Shown here one piece after another: positions 12,020-21,670 of a DNA stretch of 64,000 nucleotides (position 1 is its first letter; every line of letters begins with the position of its first letter). Below the pieces are notes generated by a model that worked only from the letters and a program-made list of their open reading frames with translations, did not search any database and was not told the origin of the DNA. This stretch comes from Dermacentor variabilis (Eukaryota > Arthropoda > Arachnida > Ixodida > Ixodidae). The translations under genes were made by a program, and so were the position numbers. Where the stretch lies: positions 35,178,277-35,242,276 of the forward strand of contig NC_134569.1 in the NCBI RefSeq assembly GCF_050947875.1, read 5' to 3'.

Positions 12020-12256
12020 AGAAGAAGAAGTCAGCTAAAGCATTGGGTATTTGCTCAAGCGTGGAGGAATTTATAATTGCTACAAAGAGATTGTCTTGAA
12101 TTCTTAAACATTTTATTTTTGTTCGTCTCCTCCAGTTAGCTTGACCAATTTTAGTATTTAATAAAGATTGCCCAATTTCACCCAAACCTTGGCCAATCAC
12201 CCACAGTGGGAGTGCGCCATCGCATAATGAATACCATACCATACCATACCACTGGG
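12020..12256 (+). mobile_element. Second LINE 3' end, (TACCA)n tail
   Basis: A short 5'-truncated copy consisting only of 3' UTR. It includes an AATAAAG motif (about 12,161), TTGGCCAATCACCCACAGTG (about 12,193) and a GTGCGCCATCGC block, and ends in ATACCATACCATACC (about 12,230-12,250). It lies directly behind the first LINE and shares its terminal block, but the tail unit is different. Confidence 0.65.
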
Positions 12257-13912
12257 CGAAGAAGGCGCTGAACCCAGGATGTCGAGATCGAAGAGTTGAG
12301 CTGGAGGAGGACAGCGGTGGCTCTGCACCAGCCGGGTTTGATCCTCCAGGCTCGCGGCTGTGCACCGTGGTCACCAGCAAAGGCTTCGTCCGAGGATAAC
12401 GGCCCCGTCCTACAACCTCGCCCTCACTGACGACAACGCTGGACAAGCCCGTCTTGTTCTACGGAGACGGCCCTCAGCAGAGATGCCAGTGGTGCACCGA
12501 GCAATGCGGAGGAGCTGCACCGACTCGGACATGTAAGCGCCGCACCGCAAGTGACTTATTAGGACGTGAGAACCTGTGAGACGATTTAAGAACTCGGGAA
12601 AGATATAAGTGTGAACGAGAGAGATCAAAGTCAGTGTAACCATTGTTGCGGATGTATGTAAATGTGACGAGGACTTATCGGTGAGATACATTACAAATGT
12701 GTTTGGTGTGTCAGTCCAAATTCATGTCTCATGCGCCGGTAACCGTGACAGCCACTAAGTTTTCAAATGATATGACTCTCCTACGCAGTTATGCTTTTAG
12801 GTGGCTTAGATGTCTTGCATTGGCTTATAATTTCTTTGCTGATCGTTTTAAAGTATATGTCAAGTTCTATGGCTTGTTCAGGTTCGGGAGTGCAAGTGGA
12901 TTGGGCTCTAAGTGGTGTCTTCCCGGTTTCTGGTGTGTTGTTGTCTGCGAAAAAGTGTCTGATACGCAAAAGTGTCTGGCGACCTAAGTGTATAGTGTCA
13001 ATCGTTTTGGCAAAAATAAGCGCTCTTTGACCATCTCGCGCTGGATCACAAGCGCCGTCGGCCGCGGCGTCCGCCTAGCTAGGCCTACTGGATCTATCGC
13101 TGGCTGTCAGCGGAGCCGTCAGTGGACAACGCGGCGTCGTGAAGTTTTCTGTCACTCGCAGGAGCATAACTTTATTTACAGTGTTCGTGCAAAGCGAAGG
13201 AGTGTTGTGCAGAGTTGTTTATATTGCGGTTCTCATCGTGGATATGAAGTCTTCCGAGCGTACAAGCCGGTGCGTTGGATCTGGGCGGAGCTACGCGCCA
13301 CTCGCTAGTCCGGATGCACGCGCCGTGTGCCCCGAATCGTCGTGTGCCGCACGCCAGAGCATGCAACACCGCACGTCGGATGGGACGCCGAATTGTACCC
13401 TGTGTCTCCTGCTTAAGAGCTTCGCTCTATAATATGGTCTTAACGCTAAACTAGTGCTTTATTTAAGAGGTATTTGTGAAGGGTCAAAATAATGCATTGA
13501 AGGGGTTACTTACGTTAAAGAACTTAAGATATAATGTCATTGCAAAATGTTTCCGGCACCTTGTGCTATATCATTTGGTCAATTAGAATTCTTTTTTTTT
13601 AATACAGCATCTTTACAAATTGAAAGAAAAAGCCTATAAGCTTTAGAATATATCAGTGAATGACAATTTACAAAGCTATACATTTCACTATATCAAGTTA
13701 CCCAATGCACAAGGAAAAACATGTCATAACAAAACTGTGCCAAATATTCTTTGAGGTTACGTACTTCTCATATGTCGATGATGAAGAAAATCAATGCAGG
13801 TGAACTCCTTTTATTTGCTGCTCCTTGGCATGACAACTACAACAGGCAATTACTAAGGGCTTACATAACGCAACTGCTTATGCGGATTTGCACAGCTGCA
13901 ATATGCGTTTTT
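12257..13912. other. Unassigned; GC-rich then AT-rich
   Basis: 12,257-12,700 and 13,030-13,430 are GC-rich, with open frames under 110 codons that match nothing I know. 12,540-12,700 looks like regulatory or LTR-type sequence but has no partner repeat in the window. 13,035-13,095 resembles 2,405-2,460. 13,430-13,900 is AT-rich with no signal. Confidence 0.4.
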
Positions 13913-13975
13913 AGAGCGCAGCCTTTAGGCACCCGTTCCTGCATTTAGCGTCGGCGTGCCTCGGCGTCCCTCGGC
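13913..13975 (+). repeat. Fragment of the GCGCAGCTCT repeat family
   Basis: GAGCGCAGCCTTTAGGCACC followed by a GCGTCGGCG-type core matches the start of the copy at 41,805. Only the 5' portion is present. Confidence 0.5.
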
Positions 13976-14645
13976 CTACCTCGTCGTAACCGAGCGAACG
14001 AGCACAGTGAAGGTTGGAAGAGCGAACACGGAGCGCAGCTGGGGATACCGGGGGAACGACGGCAATAGCGATGACAGCAAGAGGGGGAAAGCGGATAAAG
14101 CCACCTTGAAGCACCACCAGATGGTGCTCACGTCCGGATTAAATACAGGTGAATACACGTCATGGAATAAATACACAAGTGAACGGTGGGTGCATAAAAC
14201 TAGCAAAAAAGACAAAGGCGCACCAAAAAGACTGTGGAACAATGTAAGAGCCCTCGGAGCTCCGACAAAAAATTTGCAGACGGCTCCAAGGGATGAAGGC
14301 GGTAACATCTTCGAAGGAGACGATGCGCTGCCGTGTGTCAGACAACGTTAGGGCTAACTTTGGCACAAATTAATGCATAGTTTACACCCAAACAGAAGCA
14401 GCATCGAGAGAAGCCTGAGAAATCAAAATTTACCACAGAAATCTTTTGCTGAAAAAAAAGCAGAAGACAATGTCCCTAACAAACCGCCGCAGGACCCGAT
14501 GAAATCCCAATATAGCTAATCAAAAACTTCAGTTCAAAGAGCAAGGCACTGCTGAATAACGCCATTAAACTAGTGATTAAAACCAAGAAAATTCCACTTG
14601 CATGGCTTAAAAGCAAGTTGGATCTGCTCTATAGAGGCAAAGACG

Positions 14646-14898
14646 ATGAGGATAAGACGTGGTTGCTCAGTGACTATGGTGTTGGGCTGCTCAGCACGAC
14701 GTCGCGGGATCGAATCCCGGCCACGGCGGCCGCATTTCGGTGGAGGCGAAATTCGCAAACACCCGCGTACTTAGATTTAGGCGCACGCTAAAGAACCCCA
14801 GGTGGTCGAAGTTTCCGGAGTCCTGGACTACGCTGTGCCTCATAATCAGAAAGTAGTTTTGGCACGTAAAACCCCACAATTTAAATGAGAATAAGACG
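14646..14898. repeat. Target-site duplication flanking a Ruka SINE
   Basis: ATGAGGATAAGACG (14,646-14,659) and ATGAGAATAAGACG (14,885-14,898) flank the SINE, 14 bp with one mismatch. Across the insertion the host LINE sequence continues in a compatible frame (DEDKT before, ENKTSSNRPF after). This shows the SINE landed in an existing LINE copy. Confidence 0.85.
14660..14884 (+). mobile_element. Ruka-type tRNA-derived SINE
   Basis: A tRNA-like head (A box near TGGTTGCTCAGTGACTA; B box GGGATCGAATCCC at about 14,706) is followed by the family body: TACTTAGATTTAGG, CCCCAGGTGGTCGAA, TCCGGAGTCC and GGCACGTAAAACCCCACAAT. Such SINEs are transcribed by RNA polymerase III from the internal boxes and mobilised by a LINE. 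It is close to full length by comparison with the copies at 45,356 and 46,542. Confidence 0.9.
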
Positions 14899-15119
14899 AG
14901 CTCGAACAGGCCATTTACAGTAAACTCGGCGCTATAAAGAATGGCAATGCAAGCCATAAAATTAGAACTGTCGACACGAGCTTGAACAAACCATGTACTG
15001 GGGAAACTATAGAATGGTTTCAGACCAGGAAGACGCTCAGTAAATAATATTTCTGTTCTAACTCAGTTTATAGAAATTTTAATAGCTCAGAATACACCTT
15101 TATGAATAGCATTTCTCGA

Positions 15120-15780
15120 TATTAAGGAAGCCTACGACAACGCAGACAGGGAGTTGTTATATGATGTTCTCAAGCACGGAGGCATAGATGACGATTTTAT
15201 GGAGCTGCTGAGAGAGATATACGGAGACAACCGAGTAAAAATGGTATGTGGAGGACGAAATTGTATTTATGTGGTGGAAATTCACCAAGGACGGAAGCAA
15301 GGATGCACTCTGTCTCCATTGCTGTTCACGCTTTATGTTTGTGACATAGAAAGACAACTGGAAATCAGTCAATTAGGGCTTGAGTTATCATACATGCGTA
15401 ATAGAGAATCGTACCACAGAACCTCTCCGCACTGATGTATGCGGAGGACATAGTGCTACTAGCGGACAATGCAAGAGATTTACAGACACTGGCCAATATC
15501 AGTGACAACGCAACGACAAATCTAGGCCTTAAATTTAGCACAAACAAAACGGGAAGTAGGATCTTTAATGAAGAGGCGAGTAACTACGGTGGCGTCAGTT
15601 CAACAGCATGTCATATTCATAGTCAAGCAATATAAATACCTCGGCGTATACATAAACGAAGTCAAGATTTACTCAGCCAACCATCAAAATGATCTGAAAA
15701 TAAAATGGAAGAATAATGCCAGAATAATGAAAAATAAGACACATTGGAGCCACAATAAATATGTGGTGATGCGTAGAATC
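15120..15780 (+). pseudogene. LINE copy 1 reverse transcriptase, palm and thumb
   Basis: Visible motifs are KEAYDNADRELLYDVL (about 15,124), HQGRKQGCTLSPLLFTLYV (about 15,283), then in another frame MYAEDIVLLADNA (15,435-15,473), the position of the catalytic box. There the usual ADD reads AED, so the first catalytic aspartate is replaced by glutamate. YKYLGVYINEVK (about 15,631) marks the start of the thumb. Two frame changes separate these pieces. It is not a working RT. Confidence 0.8.
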
Positions 15781-15876
15781 TGAAAAGGAGTCGTGTTGTC
15801 AGCGCTGACGTTCGCAAGTGCCATTCTGTGCTATATATTGTCGGGGTTGGAAGTTAACCAAAGATTGGTGGGCTAA

Positions 15877-16512
15877 TTGGCTTTAGGTACCCAAGGCAAA
15901 ACCGCAACTGGGGCAGTGCAAGGGGACATGGTTTGGGCCTCGTTTGAAGCCAGAGAAGCGCAGAGCAAAATTAGTTTTCCAGAAAAATTCAGGGACGTGG
16001 ATCAAACTAAAAGAGCGGCAAAAGTGCACAAGTATCTGCACCTAAAACGCGTGCACACAGAATGGAGCAAGAGATCAGGAAAGTTGGCATCGAAGTACAG
16101 ACAATCAGGAGTAGTCAGAAAGAAAGTGAGAGAAATGGAGACAGCGAATTGGATGCAAAGAATGGAATCTATAAAGACCGTGAAGACTTACAAGAATGAG
16201 AAAAAGGAAATTAGATGGGAAAACCTACAAGATAACACGAACGGAAGTGCCTTACTCTTCGATGCTCGAGCTGGTTGCCTAAGGATAAAAACGTACTGGA
16301 GCAAGTATTCGCAACTAGATAAGGCATGCGTATGCTGCAGCAAAAATTTGGAGACGACTCAGCACATCCTAATGGAATGCAAAGGGATTCAATCGGCGAG
16401 ACCAGTACGTAACCTACAACTTGCAGAAGCGCTTGGATTTAAACTAGACGTAAGTAACAATCTGTCACCATTGGGGTTAAGCACGAGACGTTTAGAGTAT
16501 CCGCGAAAATAA
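15877..16512 (+). pseudogene. LINE copy 1 C-terminal region with zinc knuckle
   Basis: A 211-codon open frame following the RT. Residues 15-100 form a basic, helix-rich region (EWSKRSGKLASKYRQSG). Near residues 127-165 FDARAGCLRIKTYWSKY leads into a C-x2-C...H-x4-C knuckle (ACVCC...HILMEC). The same order is present in the minus-strand copy at 56.4-56.9 kb (WRKRTRKLASKYATG), which confirms the family. It ends at a stop just before the 3' UTR. It would normally be the tail of the ORF2 protein. Confidence 0.75.
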
Positions 16513-16799
16513 GCAAGGAAGAGACTGATACGACCGGATGCATTAAAGACATAGGCGGTGGTACAAGGTAGATAGATAAGATTAAAGAGATGTATACAAG
16601 AATGCTAGAAGGAAAAGCATTGATAGCATACCTGAGTAACTCAAACAGGCTAGGTGACGATTTGCCCCCGCCTCGTTTCAAAGGCGATGCGAACAAATCA
16701 TCATCATCATCACCGCGACGGCGGCGGCGCCGCTGGCCGAGCGGGAAAAAAAATAAAAAAGAGCCAGAAAGCTCGCCTTCGCGCATAGCGTTCGCCGCA

Positions 16800-17010
16800 A
16801 AGCGTTTCCCGGTGAAGATTACAGTTGTATAAGCTGCATTCGCCGGGAAGTGGCAACTGTGTGGCCGCTCCATATATAGCGCGACGCGTCTCGGCTGTGC
16901 CAGTCACCATGGTGATCGGTGCGATGCCTCAATATATCTCGAAATGAAAACAAGTAGAGAGCTGCGTTCAAATTTTGCATTAGGGAGTACCGTAATCATC
17001 GGTGAATTTT
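16800..17010 (+). repeat. GCGCAGCTCT-family repeat, 3' half
   Basis: CCTCAATATATCTCGAAAT, then AGAGCTGCGTTCAAATTTTG and a CATTAGGGAGTACCGTAATC block match 42,035-42,110 in order and orientation. The left part near 16,715-16,800 (GGCGGCGGCGCCGCTGG) is GC-rich and may belong to the same unit. Confidence 0.6.
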
Positions 17011-18019
17011 TTCTGAAACATTCTGTTGACCTGCTTAGTGACGAGTGGGCTGCCATATTTAGGAGCTCTTGTGCTTTTATTTTTCGGCAGAAAGCATTTC
17101 TCTGTGCTTTTTGCACTTAGATTGCGCCTATAGTTTCGTACAGGCGTGATTTAGGTAGGCGGTGGTGGGCTCATCACCAGCGCTTTAACACGATAGCACC
17201 AATGCAGAGCTCTAGCTCAGTATTAAATAATCTTCGTGGAAAACAAGTAGCTAACGCTGTAGACGTTGTGCGACCACATGCATTTTGCAGCGTCTTTCAC
17301 TTGACATTGCAATCAAAGAAAATCCTGGCATCATCGATGAGCAATAAACTTAGAATCGGCAATAACCACTTCTCTACCCTTGCAGCTTTGCTAGTTTCTA
17401 AGCGATCAGACGAAAATTGTGTGCTGGAACGTGATGGGATACGCATAGGGACAGTTTAAGCTAATCTTGTCGAAACCTATTGGCGCATTTGGTGCATAGG
17501 AAGAGATTAGCTACCGCTGAGGTATATTTATCAGATCACTTCGCTGCCCCAACCCTGTGCTTTGTCTGCAACAGAGCCGAACGAAGGCTGATGGCCACAA
17601 AGGGCGACATGGGAATAAAGGTTATGAAATACAAAATTAATCCATTGATACACTCTTTCACAGGGAAGTTACTAAAAGAAAAATCGGTGGAATTCTGTGC
17701 TATCTTCGTGGCCTTCACACTAATGCCAAGTATGTAGTAGGATCTCAATAGCCTTGCTGAAAAGTTCCGACAACACAAGAACCGGTAGCAAACCGGATTT
17801 TGGCCCTGCCTTCATTCTTTCTCTTGTCTCTCTCTCTTCCCGACCACACAAGTCAATAAGCGCTCGCATTAGACTACGGAAGACGCTTACTTATATATAG
17901 TAATGACTTCGTTCAAAATGGAGATATGGGCTTCGCGGCACGTCAACTAGCATTACCAACCAGATGGTGATAGGCTTCGCTGCTGTCGAGCCCAAGTGAC
18001 ATCCCACATTCACGGAAAA
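17011..18019. other. Unassigned
   Basis: Mixed composition with open frames under 90 codons and no recognisable motif. A short TCTCTTGTCTCTCTCTC run lies near 17,820. Confidence 0.5.
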
Positions 18020-18430
18020 TAATATGCCTGGTACCGGTCCAGAAGCCACGCAAATATGCCGCAACCCTTGACGCTGACTTCCTGTGCAGTGAAGCTAATG
18101 GCGAAAATCATGTGCACAACACTCACTTGCTGTGTCTGACAGGGCTGAAAGCTCGCAATCAGGCATAACTGAGATTCGACAGCGTCTAAGAGCCCAAGAT
18201 AACACGTTGTACCAACTAAACCATATCTTAGGCTATATACAGTGCAGGATACCTCTCAGCAATCGCTTTTTTATAATTGACGTTAAGAATGCATACGACT
18301 GTGTGCCTCGGGCAACAATCATCGGCCAGTCACAAGTGATAGGCACCACCGATGATCTATTGCGTTTTTTTATTTGTTTGTTTACAGATACTGCAGGCCT
18401 TTCTAGGGCCAATGCAGAAGTGGATATATA
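18020..18430 (+). pseudogene. LINE RT fragment, N-terminal part (outer element of a nest)
   Basis: Plus-strand frames give PLTLTSCAVKLMAKIM (about 18,066; LTSC-KLM block), then, with a frame change, LRAQDNTLYQLNHI and FFIIDVKNAYDCVPRATI (about 18,270), the RT palm A motif with the catalytic D. The match stops near 18,430, just before the region that should carry the PQG and ADD boxes. A matching C-terminal remnant appears about 2.5 kb later at 20,930, so the element appears to have been split by the minus-strand LINE between them. Confidence 0.65.
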
Positions 18431-18652
18431 GAATACAAACAAGGGAAATAAATTTAAATGAATTACTTGGCATATAGTTACAAAGAAATAACATATGCTA
18501 AAGTGGAAAAGCATGGCAGGACACTGGACATAAATGAATGCTATTACATGGGAACATCATTCAACTCAGTGTATACTCCACCATTAGACTCGAACTTCAA
18601 CAAAAACTGTTATTATTAATACATTGAAAAAATTATTCCAACAAGACGGAGT

Positions 18653-19072
18653 TCATTGCCTTCTCAGATAAAGAACTCCAATAATAAATTGCGCGAGGAA
18701 ATAAACGGAACTTCTGAACATTAATGTAATTGACTGGTTGTTTAGTACTTCTACTATGGTGCGTTCGCAATGATTGTTTGAAAGAATCCTGAAGATATCG
18801 TTCCTGTGATAAAGCTGGTTAATAAATGTTAATCTAGATATGATCCTGCGGTGCTCTAGGTTTTGTAGCTTGGCCCTATTACGCGAGTTTCTGACACTGG
18901 AGTGATCTGAGTAAACGGAATAAATAAAACGTAAAGCTAAATCCTGTACTCTTTGGATTTTATTAATCAAGTATTCTTGGCGAGGGGTCCAAATACCAGA
19001 TGCGTACTCCAATTTTGGTCGTACTAGTTCGTTGCATGCATTTAGTTTTCCTGCAGCAGGTGTATGACGCAC
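18653..19072 (-). pseudogene. CR1/L2-like RT thumb and C-terminus
   Basis: A 139-codon open piece of the element: LVRPKLEYASGIWTPRQEY, INKIQRVQDLALRFIY, then AKLQNLEHRRIISRLTF. These are the conserved C-terminal blocks of CR1/L2-type LINE RTs. The closing region that usually reads as a WNSLP block is not recognisable. Confidence 0.75.
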
Positions 19073-19350
19073 TTTCTTCTTCAGAAACTACAATTTCTGC
19101 AGTGCACCCGAGAGACATCTTCAGGATGCCGTTCCCAAATGAGGTTACTCGAAAGTGTGATGCCTTACGAGTAACGTGAAGTCAACGGACATCTTTTTTT
19201 TTCTGCTAAACGTAATGGAAGCTGTTTTAGTACTGTATTTTCTTAAGCCCCACTTTTACCCCATGCATCAATGGAGTATAAAGTATTGTTCAACTAAATT
19301 GGCCATCTCGGTTATTTATTGCTATATAACAGCACAGTCGTCCGCAAATA

Positions 19351-19913
19351 CGAGCGACGTTAAGAAAGTAAGTCTCGTCATTTCTTTAAAAGAGAAGATT
19401 ATACACCAGATGAAACAAACAATCGCCATAAGACGTCACGCGGTTCAACGATGGAAGGAGCGTCAGAGGAGGAGGAATGACGCGTGCGCAGGGCGCCGAA
19501 GAAGAGAGAGTAGCACCAGACCGGCGTGCCCGAGGTTATTCGAGTACAAATCACGATGGCAGACAGACGTGTGCTGACAGCGTGGTCGCCAATAGAAGTA
19601 CATGCTGTTATCCGGTGTTAATGGGCACCTGTTCCCTGCATTGAAAGCTGCACTCTCGGTACGTAACTTCCAAAACAATGCTGAAGTGGACCAGGCTGTA
19701 CGAATATTGCTTGCATCACAGGGCGCCGAGTTTTACCAGAGTGGTTTCCCCAAACTCATTGCACACTACGACAAATGTCTCAATGTCGGTGGAAACTATG
19801 CGGAATAATAGTGCAAGGTGTATAGTTTATGATGCTATTATGTATTTGTTTTTTTTTGGCAATAAAGTTTCCGTGTGAAAATAAATAGAAACATACTTTC
19901 CGAACGTTCCTCG
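19351..19913 (+). mobile_element. Internally deleted mariner, TIRs and TA duplication
   Basis: TA dinucleotides flank the element at 19,349-19,350 and 19,914-19,915. Its ends form imperfect inverted repeats: CGAGCGACGTTAAGAAAGTA on the left against CGAGGAACGTTCGGAAAGTA read inwards from the right. Inside are only the two ends of a mariner transposase gene. This is a 563-bp deletion derivative of the kind that gives rise to MITEs, unable to move itself but potentially mobilised by a full-length relative. It sits within the FADD box of the minus-strand LINE, with TA duplicated. Confidence 0.85.
19556..19808 (+). pseudogene. Mariner transposase remnant: N-terminus joined to C-terminus
   Basis: An ATG at 19,556 opens MADRRVLTAWSPIEVHAVIR, which resembles a mariner N-terminus (start of the helix-turn-helix domain). 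Directly after, from 19,617 in a different frame, comes HLFPALKAALSVRNF, then EVDQAVRILLASQGAEFYQ and HYDKCLNVGGNYAE with a stop at 19,808. These are the characteristic C-terminal blocks of mariner transposases. The roughly 250 residues between, including the DDD catalytic domain, are absent, so it is non-functional. The junction is near 19,615. Confidence 0.85.
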
Positions 19914-20929
19914 TAGTTTAGTCTGGATCACTGGTTGAATGCGAAGAAGAAGAATATTAATATATGCCAAAAAAACAAAGGAGAGGCCCAAGGATCCAGC
20001 CTTTTGGAGCCCTCGAGTACACATCCAAATCTTTAGAGACACTCCATTTATGGCAGTACACTGCTTTCTATGTATTAAGTAAGATTCAATCCATGCCAGC
20101 TTGCCGTCTTAATCCATGCCACTACTTACCCTTCAATGCCAAATGCTAGTAGTTTTCTTAGTAAATCTTGATGAGGAACGACTTCAAATGCTTTCGAAAA
20201 ATAAAGATAGTGTCTTTTTGGCTTCTTATGTTGAACTTACTAATTAAATTAATTCATCAGTTAATCCAGCTAGCTGGGTTAAGGTAGATAAACCAGATCT
20301 AAAACGATGCTGTTGGGGATAGAGCAAATTATAATTTTTTATGTAAGTAGTAATGGCCTTAAAGATAATGCGTTCGAATTCTTTAGTCCGGCAGTTAGTC
20401 CACTTATTCATGCGCACCACATTAGCGTCCGTCTTGGAGGAACATTGAGCGACGATAAGCGTATGTCTTTTCCCATACCACAGATATGTGTATATTTCCC
20501 TTACTCTTTAACGTTGCCATGGCTAGTCTCCATGATACCATAGAACATCATTGAACATGTTTCTTTGTGCAGATGACACTTGAATATGGGTGTCTGGCTA
20601 CTAGCTACTTCGCCTGGTATGTATAGTATAGGGAGAGGTACATCTCTACGTTTGGCCAACCGCTATCAACGGATAAGTCGTCATTCATCATATTTTCCAG
20701 TATCGAGCAAGAATACACCCACTAGAAGCTGGTTTTAACTGTCTGCTTGTGTTCTGCAAGACACCTGCGTTCTATTTCTGGGTAGTTCTCTACACCACAG
20801 GCTCATAAAGTGTCACCACTAACACTGTGGGCGTGGCGCTGTGACTTCGTGACACTGTCACCGTCACAGACGCTCCATGAGCTTCACTGCGTTGTTGCTT
20901 CGCGGTGTAGCCACCCGATATCCATGCCA

Positions 20930-21070
20930 CGTTCACATTCAGTGTTGGTTACCATTAGGATACTCTGTATGCTGCCCCTGGTGCCACCATCGGACCGCCA
21001 GTACGAGCGCTTAGAAGCAATACGCAGTAAATGTATTCGAAATGTCTGCGAGTCCTTCAGCCAACTTCGA
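20930..21070 (+). pseudogene. LINE RT C-terminal fragment (outer element of a nest)
   Basis: The plus-strand frame reads SVLVTIRILCMLPLVPPSD then RQYERLEAIRSKCIRNV, resembling the LINE RT C-terminal blocks (LYVLP...LERLEA..RKCIR). It is best explained as the far side of the RT fragment at 18,020-18,430. The middle is missing or too decayed to see. Confidence 0.55.
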
Positions 21071-21614
21071 AAAAAACTACAAGCTAAGAAAAAAAAGCTA
21101 CAAGCTAAATAGCCAGGCAAAGCCGCTTTCCGACAAAGAAGTGACAAGACACTTTCACGTTTCTATACTGCGCTTTACGCTCTTCGCGTCATAGTATATG
21201 ATGCTCGAAACAAGCAAAAATAGATCAGCCCTGGACACTCCAAGACATCACATGCAGCTTAAGCGTACCATGGCTGCATCGAAAGAACTAAGTTCTATAT
21301 GAAGAACTAAAGTTTTTTGTTCTATAGGCCTGAACCACCACTTAGCCAAACAATGTCAAACTATAACAAGATGAGTATGTCAAATCGGACGCAGACTGCT
21401 GCGCGCCCAGCTGCGCGCCTATCTGCTTAGAGAGGGTCGACGGCTATAAAGGACCAGCTTGAGTTTTATTGCAACGTATAGTACTTTAGCGGCGTAGAAA
21501 ATAAAAAGAAATGGTAGAAAGTGAGGCATGTACCCGGCTCCGGCGATGACTGTAGGTGGCTGGTGCCTTTTGCAACACCATTTAATGCGTGAGCATTAGT
21601 AGTTATTGCATATC
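21071..21614. other. Unassigned
   Basis: No recognisable motif. Contains a short AAGCTA-rich direct repeat near 21,085-21,110. Confidence 0.5.
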
Positions 21615-21618
21615 TATA

Positions 21619-21667
<49 letters not shown>
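21615..21667. repeat. (TA)n microsatellite at the 3' side of an RTE LINE
   Basis: Near-perfect (TA)n with one C. It abuts a (CAG)3-4 and the 3' UTR of the RTE element on its right. Confidence 0.95.

Positions 21668-21670
<3 letters not shown>

Larger units (their letters stand above)
14165..16713 (+). mobile_element. Decayed LINE (L2-like), copy 1, with (ATC)n tail
   Basis: A plus-strand non-LTR retrotransposon: a pre-RT segment (14,165-14,345, with APTKNLQTAPRDEGG), the RT (about 14,575-15,780), a C-terminal region with a zinc knuckle (15,877-16,512), and a 3' UTR. The UTR has a CCTCGTTTCAAAGGCG near-hairpin (about 16,671-16,686) and ends in (ATC)n at 16,697-16,713. A Ruka SINE interrupts it at 14,660-14,884. 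Copy 2 of the same family lies inverted at 56,161-57,607. Many stops and frame changes make it inactive. Clade assignment (L2/CR1 side) is by general resemblance only. Confidence 0.8.
18640..20430 (-). mobile_element. CR1/L2-like LINE RT, split by a mariner
   Basis: Read on the minus strand from about 20,425: IIFKAITTYIKNYNLLYPQ, then QHRFRSGLSTLTQLAGL (about 20,300), FSKAF (about 20,200) and GWILGPLLCFF at the PQG box (about 19,995). Then QTKL, the TA, and after the mariner FADDCAVI (19,349 downwards), KTASITFSRKKKMSV (about 19,200), and the thumb VRPKLEYASGIWTPRQ with downstream helices (19,072-18,653). The order is that of CR1/L2-type RT. Stops and frame changes are frequent. The 3' UTR lies towards 18,440. 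Confidence 0.8.

Noticed and set aside
12540..12720. Possible solo LTR
   Set aside because: It has a promoter-like look, but no second copy, no TG...CA ends and no target duplication could be found.
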